Assembly (NCBI GenBank): GCA_049514215.1
Contig: JBEKVI010000019.1
Coordinates: 1-64,000 of the forward strand
Length of the DNA: 64,000 bases
Direction of reading: 5' to 3'
Source of the DNA: BOG-994 sp049514215
GTDB taxonomy: Bacteria; Pseudomonadota; Gammaproteobacteria; Burkholderiales; Burkholderiaceae_D
A program made the translations under genes and the position numbers. The notes beneath the pieces are model-generated. The model did no database searches and was not told the DNA's origin. It saw nothing but the letters and a program-made list of their open reading frames with translations. Below are positions 59,301-64,000 of the stretch, one piece after another (the stretch's first letter is position 1; each line of letters begins with the position of its first letter).

Positions 59301-60235
59301 CACCGGCTGCGGCGCGCGTCGTGCCGACCGAGGGCTCCTTTGGCACGGCGGATGAGCCTCTCGAGAGCTGGGACCCACAGGCGCTTGAGGAGCACCTGAC
59401 GGCCTGGACATTTGGGCCGTTGACCTCGATGGTCGAAATCCGCCAGGCCGGGGAGACGCTGATCGGCTACCCGGCGCTCGTCGATCACGAATCCTACTGT
59501 TCAATCGAGGTTCTAGACGACCCTGCCAAGGCGCAACGCCTAACCCAGGCGGGGATCCGGCGGCTTTTCGTGCTCGGTCTTAGGGACACCGTGCGCTATC
59601 TCGAGAAGAATCTGCCTAATCTGCAGCAGATGGCGTTGCAATACATGCGCTTTGGCTCCCTGGAAGACCTGCGCGACCAGATCATCGATCTCGCGGTCGA
59701 AAGAGCGTGCATGGCCGAGCCCTTACCCCGCGATGCGCACAGTTTCGAGTTACGCAAGCAGGAGGGCAAAGGCCGCCTGGTGCTGCTGGGTCAGGAGATC
59801 GCAAGGCTGGTCGGACAAATCCTGGCTGAAAACACTGCGATCCAAAAAAAGCTCGTCGGAATCAAAGTCCATGCGCAGGCGGCCTCGGATATCGAGGGTC
59901 AACTCGCGCGCCTGCTTCCCCCGCGTTTCATTGACGAAACCCCCTACGAGCAGCTGGCTCACTATCCCCGATATCTGCGGGCCATCGCTTCGCGAATCGA
60001 CAAGTTACGCATCGATCCCAGTCGCGATGCCCGCTGGATGGGTGAGTTCGGACCGCTCTATCAGCGCTGGTTGCGCGCCGACAGCCAAAGGCGCGGCGCC
60101 GAAAATCGGCGCCTTGCCGAGTTTCGCTGGTTGCTCGAGGAACTACGCGTATCGCTATTCGCCCAAGAACTGCGCACACTCATGCCGGTTTCGATCAAAC
60201 GTCTGGCGAAGATCTGGGAAACCGGCCAGAACTAG
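56306..60235 (+). CDS. hrpA: ATP-dependent RNA helicase HrpA
   Basis: The 1309-residue DEAH-box helicase has Walker A CGETGSGKTTQLPKI near residue 67, HTQPRRLAATSTARRIADE, DEAHERSLNIDFLLGYL (motif II), TSATLD (III), STNVAETSLTVPGIRYVVD (V) and QRAGRCGRVADGVCIRLF (VI). The helicase-associated HA2/OB region follows, and the second half is the DUF3418 domain typical of long HrpA. It is full length compared with E. coli HrpA (1300). It takes part in mRNA processing and in rescue of stalled ribosomes in E. coli. Confidence 0.96.
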   Translation: MQQSPSQNRSRPAAAALRPPRKAHPGFANPIPPLTFPEELPVSELRETIARAIERHQVVIVCGETGSGKTTQLPKICLALGRGLGAGGTGLIGHTQPRRLAATSTARRIADELGSPLGEHVGFKIRFHDQLSRGASVKLMTDGILLSETQSDPLLRAYDTLIIDEAHERSLNIDFLLGYLKRILPERPDLKVIVTSATLDVERFSKHFGSPDEAAPVIEVSGRLYSVEHRYRPIDNGEKDRDLIDAVVDGVDEVCSCGPGDVLVFLPGEREIREAAEALRKHHPPHTEILPLFARLSSAEQERVFERSNARRIVLSTNVAETSLTVPGIRYVVDTGLARVKRYSYRNKVEQLHIEPISQAAARQRAGRCGRVADGVCIRLFEEADFLSRPVFSEPEILRSSLAAVILRMKSLHLGEVETFPFVEPPLSRAVSDGYQLLTELGAATEERTLTDLGEELARLPLDPRAARMLLAGRDGGCLTEMLVLASALSVSDPRERPLEQQEAADSAHRRFVDEKSEFLADLKLWRWYEDAIVHKKSNRQLREACREAFVSQLRLREWRDVHTQLMTTATERGWRLNASPATFEQIHVALLAGLLGNIGLKSDEDAYFLGPRGIKFYPWPGSTLARKTQRWIVAAELVETSRLFARKLARIEPAWLERVGSHLLKKSYSEPHWSRRLAQVTAYERATLYGLVVYAQRPVDFGQLNAELARSIFIRDGLVGGMRGQAYEPKSGAVMRMLTHNRNQIEQIEELEHKARRPDVLVDDELIVALCESVVPQDVHDGASFEKWYGRASREEPRLLYLSAEDLMRHEASGVTTELFPKSLSQGGVSMALDYHFEPGGARDGVTLSVPLYALNLLDAERMDWLVPGLLKEKVQALLKSLPQKLRRHCVPLPEYADQFCLRHPSMPEGTSLIDALIEDVRASVGQVVRASDFKLETVPQHLSMNYRVIDPDGRQLAAGRDLDVLRKELGQAAQRQFQQAFQEARRTDPLGPDSSGPPAAARVVPTEGSFGTADEPLESWDPQALEEHLTAWTFGPLTSMVEIRQAGETLIGYPALVDHESYCSIEVLDDPAKAQRLTQAGIRRLFVLGLRDTVRYLEKNLPNLQQMALQYMRFGSLEDLRDQIIDLAVERACMAEPLPRDAHSFELRKQEGKGRLVLLGQEIARLVGQILAENTAIQKKLVGIKVHAQAASDIEGQLARLLPPRFIDETPYEQLAHYPRYLRAIASRIDKLRIDPSRDARWMGEFGPLYQRWLRADSQRRGAENRRLAEFRWLLEELRVSLFAQELRTLMPVSIKRLAKIWETGQN

Positions 60236-60403
60236 AGATCGCCGGGGCTTACAGTACAATCATCAGTCGCAGCGGGGAGCGTCATCGAGTGCCCCCGCGG
60301 ACGATCCAACCCCGCTCGCTCTAGTCCCTGCCCGCGCCACTGAAGGCCCACCCCTGATCCACTTGACCCCTGCTGCAGCTGCCATGCGCCCACTCCCCCT
60401 AGC

Positions 60404-61249
60404 ATGAAACTGGTTGCCACCGCGCTGTTTCGCGCCGTTTTGACCCAGTTGCATCCGCGCATGCTGTGGCTCGCGCTCTGGCCCTTCCTGCTTGCACTCC
60501 TGTTCTGGGGGGCGGTTGGATTCTGGTTTCGCGATGAGGCGCTAAGCGCGCTGCACGATGTGATCTTCGGGCTCGAGCTCACGCGCTGGGTGGAGGCGCT
60601 ATTCCGATTTTTTGGCCTCGAGGGGTTGGTCTTGTTTCTCGTACCGATCCTCTACGGATTTCTCCTTCTGGCCTTGACGATTGTCACCGCGTTGTTGGTG
60701 ATCGGAATTGCGATGATGCCGACCGTGGTGGGCCACGTCGCGTCGCGGCAGTATCCCGGTCTGGTACGTCTGCATGGCGGCTCTTTTTTTGTTAGTGCCA
60801 GCAACGCTGTATTTTCGACGGTGCTCTTTCTGCTCGGCTGGATCATTACCATGCCGCTCTGGCTGATCCTGCCCTTGGCGGTTCTATTGCCGTGGTTCTG
60901 GTGGGCGTGGCTGTCGATGCGCATCTTGCGCTATGACTCGTTGGCCCAGCACGCCAGCGCCGAGGAGCGCAGGATCCTGTATCACAAGCACCGTATCGGA
61001 TACTTCGCCATCGGGCTTGCCACCTCGGCCTTGAACTTCGTGCCGCCTTTGTTCTTCCTCGCACCCATTTTTTCGGGAATCGGCTTTACCCACTACAGTC
61101 TTCTTTGCCTGGGGGAGCTGCGCGGCGGGGCTTTCGGAGCTGAACCCGCGCATTCGTCCGGTCCGGCCGTGCCGCCCACTGACGCGTCGCGAGGTGTTCC
61201 TCCGAACCCGCCCCAGGCCGAGCCCGGCCCAGTGCCCCCCGTCGCCTAG
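60404..61249 (+). CDS. EI24/CysZ-like inner-membrane protein
   Basis: The 281-residue protein has about five hydrophobic stretches (LWLALWPFLLALLFWGAVGFW; VLFLVPILYGFLLLALTIVT; LLGWIITMPLWLILPLAVLL; NFVPPLFFLAPIFSGIGFTH) in the EI24 family pattern. Members include CysZ, a sulfate permease of E. coli, but identity to CysZ cannot be claimed here. The C-terminal 45 residues are proline-rich and probably cytosolic (PPTDASRGVPPNPPQAEPGP). It is 15 bases before the molybdopterin-binding gene, so the two are likely cotranscribed. Confidence 0.8.
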   Translation: MKLVATALFRAVLTQLHPRMLWLALWPFLLALLFWGAVGFWFRDEALSALHDVIFGLELTRWVEALFRFFGLEGLVLFLVPILYGFLLLALTIVTALLVIGIAMMPTVVGHVASRQYPGLVRLHGGSFFVSASNAVFSTVLFLLGWIITMPLWLILPLAVLLPWFWWAWLSMRILRYDSLAQHASAEERRILYHKHRIGYFAIGLATSALNFVPPLFFLAPIFSGIGFTHYSLLCLGELRGGAFGAEPAHSSGPAVPPTDASRGVPPNPPQAEPGPVPPVA

Positions 61250-61264
61250 GAGACTGAGGCCATC

Positions 61265-62059
61265 ATGACGCAAACGTTTGGATTGTTCATCGTCGGCGAC
61301 GAGATTCTTTCGGGAAAACGCATCGACAAACACCTTCCCAAAGTGATCGAACTGCTCGCGGCGCGGGGACTGGCCCTGCGTTGGGCACAGTACCTAGGCG
61401 ACGATCGGGCCGACATCACTGCGGCCCTAAGGCGCAGTTTCGCAGGCCCAGACGTGGTCCTGTCGACCGGTGGCATTGGTGCGACACCCGATGATCACAC
61501 GCGGCAGGCTGCCGCCGCAGCGCTGGGCGTTGAGCTCGAACTACATCCCGAGGCCCAGCGTCTCATTGAAGCGCGCATTGCAGAGATGAATCAGGGCTCG
61601 TTGAGTGCCGCGGAAAACCGCCAGCGCATGAAAATGGGAGAGTTTCCGCGGGGGAGCAGCATCATTCCCAATCCCTACAACAAGATCCCGGGATTTTCCA
61701 TTGGGCGCCATTTCTTTGTGCCGGGGTTCCCCGTGATGGCGTGGCCCATGCTGGAGTGGGTTCTCGAGACGCACTTTCGTGACGCCTTTCACTGGCGACC
61801 CCAGGCCGAAAGATCGATGCTCGTCTTCGGAAGCGCTGAATCCACATTGACTCCCCTCATGGAACAGATCGAGATGAGCCATCCGGGCGTGAAGGTCTTC
61901 AGCCTGCCTTCCGTCGGCGAGGAGGGCGGGTCGGGCAAGCGTGCACGGCGTCACATCGAGCTCGGGGTCAAGGGACCCGTCGCCGATCTGTCAGACGCGT
62001 ACGATGCGCTTCGCGCCGGGGTTCAGGCGCTTGGAGCCGAGTTCGACGAGGACCCTTAG
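61265..62059 (+). CDS. Molybdopterin-binding domain (CinA/MoaB-like) protein
   Basis: The 264-residue protein carries one MoCF-biosynthesis/CinA-type domain: FGLFIVGDEILSGKRIDKHL, YLGDDRADITAALRRS and STGGIGATPDDHTRQAAAAALG, the substrate loop of this fold, in the first 110 residues. The remaining part (GSSIIPNPYNKIPGFSIGRH, VPGFPVMAWPMLEWVLE) is as in the short CinA-related proteins without the C-terminal deamidase domain. AGGAG lies upstream of the ATG. Substrate is unknown; a nucleotide pyrophosphatase or cofactor-related role is plausible. Confidence 0.85.
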   Translation: MTQTFGLFIVGDEILSGKRIDKHLPKVIELLAARGLALRWAQYLGDDRADITAALRRSFAGPDVVLSTGGIGATPDDHTRQAAAAALGVELELHPEAQRLIEARIAEMNQGSLSAAENRQRMKMGEFPRGSSIIPNPYNKIPGFSIGRHFFVPGFPVMAWPMLEWVLETHFRDAFHWRPQAERSMLVFGSAESTLTPLMEQIEMSHPGVKVFSLPSVGEEGGSGKRARRHIELGVKGPVADLSDAYDALRAGVQALGAEFDEDP

Positions 62060-62104
62060 CCGCTCGCCCTGTCCGTCTTCTGCGTATGGGCCGGTCGTTC
62101 TGCC

Positions 62105-62752
62105 TTATTTCGCCGCTTCAGGAAAAGGTAGGGGTTTGCCGGCGGGCACTCCCTCTTCTGCCAACGATAAAAGCATGGCCACCGTCACATAGGTACCGCT
62201 GACGGCGATCAAGTCCACTAGCTGCTTTTCGCCCAAAATCGATTTGGCGCGATTAAAGAGGTCGTCGCTGATTTCGTGCTGATCGGACATCTGCATGCAC
62301 ACGTCGTAGACGACCTCCTCGTCGGGTCGCATGCCTTGCGGGCGTACGTTGGCCTTAAGCGCGTCGGCCACCGAGGCGGGCAGGCCGGCCTTCAACGCCA
62401 GGGGGTAGTGGGCATACCACTCGACCTGGGAGGTCCACAGACGCCCCTGGATGAGGATGGCAAACTCGTTCAGGCGCGTGGGTAAGGAAGTCTCGAACCG
62501 CAGGTAGTCCAGAAGCCGCTTAAGCCGCTCGGCCATGACGGGGCTCCGCAGCATGGGATTGTACGGTCCCCCCAATCCGACGCTCGAAATCTTCATGATT
62601 TCCTGGCCGAGGACCTGCGCCTGGGGGTCGAGTTGCTCAAGCGTGATTTGGGGAAAGCGTTTGGGCTTCTCGGCGGTCTGCCCATGGGCTGAAGGAGGGC
62701 AGATGGCGAATCCCAGTAGCGCCGAAAAAAGCGTCAAGCGATTGAAGATCAT
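62105..62752 (-). CDS. Exported carboxymuconolactone decarboxylase-like protein
   Basis: The 215-residue protein starts at ATG 62752 with a signal peptide (MIFNRLTLFSALLGFAICP, then PSAHGQ). The CMD/AhpD-like core appears as LNEFAILIQGRLWTSQVEWYAHYPLALKAGLPASVADAL and QLVDLIAVSGTYVTVAMLLS. The CxxC of AhpD-type peroxidases is missing; the mature part holds a single cysteine (YDVCMQM), so a peroxidase mechanism is unlikely. Periplasmic location is unusual for this fold. Other start codons upstream lack any family residues. The function is unknown. Confidence 0.8.
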   Translation of the reverse strand: MIFNRLTLFSALLGFAICPPSAHGQTAEKPKRFPQITLEQLDPQAQVLGQEIMKISSVGLGGPYNPMLRSPVMAERLKRLLDYLRFETSLPTRLNEFAILIQGRLWTSQVEWYAHYPLALKAGLPASVADALKANVRPQGMRPDEEVVYDVCMQMSDQHEISDDLFNRAKSILGEKQLVDLIAVSGTYVTVAMLLSLAEEGVPAGKPLPFPEAAK

Positions 62753-62983
62753 GGTCACAGTCTCCCGTTCGATTCGTTGCGGGTTCCCAGTTCGGGGCGC
62801 AACGAGTATCCCGCGTGCGTTCGGCGCCGTCCAGAGTGCACTCGCGAATTTGGCTCGAGGCTGGACTCGACGGTAAAGGTCCCAAACGCGGGAGCATGGA
62901 GACCGGTCAAGCCGGCCCAAAGCTCGCGTCACGGTGCGATTTCACGGTGAAGCTGCTTCTTGGGGAAGCGAAGGGGATTCGGA
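62753..62983. other. Non-coding gap between the CMD-like gene and the phasin terminator
   Basis: The stretch holds no gene. A 7-base inverted repeat CGTTGCG/CGCAACG with a 16-base loop lies at 62775-62804, in the leader of the CMD-like gene. GGGAG at about 10 bases before its ATG is a likely ribosome binding site. No tRNA fold could be drawn here. Confidence 0.5.
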
Positions 62984-63023
62984 CCCTAAAACAGAAACGC
63001 CCAACCGGATCCCCGGTTGGGCG
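62984..63023 (-). terminator. Intrinsic terminator of the phasin gene
   Basis: Read on the minus strand, perfect 11-base arms CGCCCAACCGG and CCGGTTGGGCG with a 4-base loop (62998-63023) are followed by TTTCTGTTTT. It begins 30 bases after the phasin stop codon. Stem strength and the T-rich tail support an efficient Rho-independent terminator. Confidence 0.85.
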
Positions 63024-63052
63024 TTGCTGAGAGTGCCGGTGAAGCTACGTGC

Positions 63053-63613
63053 TTAGGCTGCCTTTTTGGCGCGAGCCGCGGCTTGACCAGCGGTCTTCAC
63101 GGCGGCGTTGGTCGCTGCAGCAACATTCGCTTCAGCGATTTCGACGGCTTGCTTGGTCGCCTTGGTGAAGCTGTCATAGGCGGAGCTAGCAGCAGCGACG
63201 GCCGATTTCACCATCGCTACAGCAGTCTCCGAACCAGCCGGGGCGTTCTTCGAGGCGGTATCAATGAACGAGACGAGCTTCTTGTTGGCATCAGCGACTT
63301 GCGATTCCGCTACGCGGGTGAACTCGGCTTGCGTCGCGCTGGCGATGTCATACAGGTGACGCGAGTAGGCGACGGCCTTTTCGGCGCTCGGTTGCAGTTG
63401 CGAGGCGTGGAACGACAGCAGTTCTTGCGGATCCTTGACGGAAAGCAGGGACTTGGTCCGATCCACGGTTTCTTCCAGATTGGCGCGGGCTGCACTCAGA
63501 TTGAGCTCGACAACCTTCTCAACGCTTTCGAAAGTGGTTTGGGCCAAAGCGAAGAACGTGTCGAGGTTCGCTTTGTAGGCGGCGGCAAATTGCTCGGGAG
63601 TAGCGGTAGTCAT
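63053..63613 (-). CDS. phaP: Phasin family protein
   Basis: The 186-residue protein has the phasin_2 pattern: TTATPEQFAAAYKANLDTFF at the start, VEKVVELNLSAARANLEETV and VKDPQELLSFHASQLQPSAEKAVAYSRHLYDIAS, then an Ala-rich helical tail (AVKTAGQAAARAKKAA). It coats polyhydroxyalkanoate granules and implies that the cell stores PHB-like polymers. AGAGGA lies 8 bases before the ATG. A strong promoter and terminator flank it, so it is a monocistronic gene of high expression. Confidence 0.92.
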   Translation of the reverse strand: MTTATPEQFAAAYKANLDTFFALAQTTFESVEKVVELNLSAARANLEETVDRTKSLLSVKDPQELLSFHASQLQPSAEKAVAYSRHLYDIASATQAEFTRVAESQVADANKKLVSFIDTASKNAPAGSETAVAMVKSAVAAASSAYDSFTKATKQAVEIAEANVAAATNAAVKTAGQAAARAKKAA

Positions 63614-63697
63614 GGAAGAATCCTCTTTGGGGTATGAAGTTGGAAAATTAGTCTCGCGACGGTTGTTTTATCAGCGATGTGCAATTGGTGCGTTGCA

Positions 63698-63711
63698 ACA
63701 ATACGTATTGT
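63698..63711. promoter_or_regulatory. 14-bp palindrome at the phasin promoter start (ACAATACGTATTGT)
   Basis: A perfect palindrome that overlaps the -10 element and the likely start site of the phasin promoter, next to GTTGCAAC (63692-63699). This is where a repressor such as PhaR would bind, but the protein is not identified here. Confidence 0.45.
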
Positions 63712-63734
63712 AGGCGCCCTTATTGAAATGTCAA
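63707..63734 (-). promoter_or_regulatory. Sigma-70 promoter of phasin gene
   Basis: On the minus strand TTGACA (63734-63729) and TACAAT (63712-63707) are spaced by 16 bases, near consensus. The leader to the phasin ATG is about 85 bases. Confidence 0.75.
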
Positions 63735-63738
63735 GAGG

Positions 63739-63759
63739 TTTTGGTGCGTCGCACCAAAA
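63739..63759. promoter_or_regulatory. 21-bp perfect inverted repeat upstream of phasin -35
   Basis: Ten-base arms TTTTGGTGCG and CGCACCAAAA flank one central T, 4 bases upstream of the -35 element. It resembles a high-affinity operator or activator site. GCACCAAAAT also occurs in the NtrC-like site 1 ahead of glnA, although the order of half sites here is inverted. Confidence 0.5.
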
Positions 63760-63958
63760 TATTTCTCAAGCCCTCCATAATCCCATCTAACTTTCTGAAA
63801 ACAAAACAATTTATCGTCGGCTGCCCCGGTCGGGCCCGGCGCGGCCGGCGACGCGCGACCATCTTACTGTGCCGCAGCAAAACCCCCTCGGCGGCGCGGC
63901 CGTAAAAGTCCCCATGCTAGACTCGATCGGGTTGCCCACCTGCCATGGATCGTCCTGC

Positions 63959-64000
63959 GTGCGTGCCTACTATTGCGACGAATTTGTGCTGCCCCTTCCG
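63959..64000 (+). CDS. N-terminus of a probable histone deacetylase-family protein, partial
   Basis: Only 14 codons from GTG 63959 are visible (VRAYYCDEFVLPLP); an in-frame ATG at 63914 would add 15 residues. The peptide resembles the first residues of bacterial HDAC/AcuC-type deacetylases, where Y-x-D/E-x-F-V-L-P-L-P precedes the GHRFP motif. The rest lies outside the window, so the assignment is tentative. Confidence 0.45.
   Translation, partial: MRAYYCDEFVLPLP

Noticed and set aside
62930..62985. tRNA-like T-arm (GGGTCCGAATCCC on the minus strand)
   Set aside because: No acceptor, D or anticodon arms can be folded around it.
1..64000. Prophage, insertion sequences, CRISPR arrays, rRNA or tRNA genes
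   Set aside because: No transposase, integrase, capsid or repeat-spacer structure was seen. The whole window reads as conserved core chromosome.

Overview
The window is a GC-rich, gene-dense stretch of bacterial chromosome without mobile elements, rRNA, tRNA or CRISPR. Gene families and gene order point to a betaproteobacterium, probably of the order Burkholderiales. The evidence is: cysI-DUF934-cysH-cysDN with an APS-reductase-type CysH; the yicC/gmk/rpoZ/spoT cluster next to a Ser/Thr kinase-PP2C pair and rph-rdgB-hemW; glnA-DUF4124-ntrB-ntrC-xth; FixLJ-like genes beside a pyruvate dehydrogenase operon whose E3 carries its own lipoyl domain; a betaproteobacterial proteasome homologue; and a phasin. 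The genus cannot be told from the sequence alone.

Layout. 1-1.8 kb: a secreted alkaline-phosphatase-superfamily enzyme (cut by the left edge) and a small molybdate-binding Mop protein. 2.1-13.0 kb: a nearly uninterrupted sulfur assimilation block. It holds siroheme sulfite reductase (cysI), DUF934, APS reductase (cysH), ATP sulfurylase (cysDN) and the siroheme methyltransferase, then an ABC importer with two binding proteins (one Sbp-like, one CysP-like) sharing CysT, CysW and CysA. 13.1-15.4 kb: rhodanese, 1-Cys peroxiredoxin, dsbB, greB. 15.4-20.4 kb (minus): yicC, a DUF3617 protein, gmk, rpoZ and spoT. 20.5-26.6 kb: Ser/Thr kinase, PP2C phosphatase, rph, rdgB, a serine hydrolase (minus) and hemW. 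26.6-32.6 kb: the nitrogen control block, glnA behind a sigma-54-type promoter with NtrC-like sites, a DUF4124 protein, ntrB, ntrC, and xth (minus). 32.8-37.7 kb (minus): ssuEADCB for alkanesulfonates. 37.8-40.5 kb (minus): a DUF4124-glutaredoxin protein and oligopeptidase A.

40.7-51.3 kb: a FixLJ-type two-component system (minus) divergent from the pyruvate dehydrogenase operon aceE-aceF-[proteasome homologue]-lpdA. 51.3-54.8 kb: rpiA, phoU, yggX (minus) and a cytosolic histidine kinase/response regulator pair. 54.8-62.1 kb: argA (minus), hrpA, an EI24/CysZ-like membrane protein and a molybdopterin-binding-domain protein. 62.1-64 kb: an exported carboxymuconolactone-decarboxylase-like protein and a phasin (both minus), then the first codons of a probable histone-deacetylase-family gene.

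How the genes work together. Sulfate or thiosulfate imported by Sbp/CysP-CysTWA goes through CysDN (APS), CysH (sulfite) and CysI (sulfide); ssuEADCB supplies sulfite from sulfonates. No cysJ, cysC or full cysG is present here, so the electron donor of CysI and the last steps of siroheme synthesis must lie elsewhere or involve DUF934. The most unusual arrangement is the proteasome-like peptidase gene translationally coupled between the E2 and E3 genes of pyruvate dehydrogenase.
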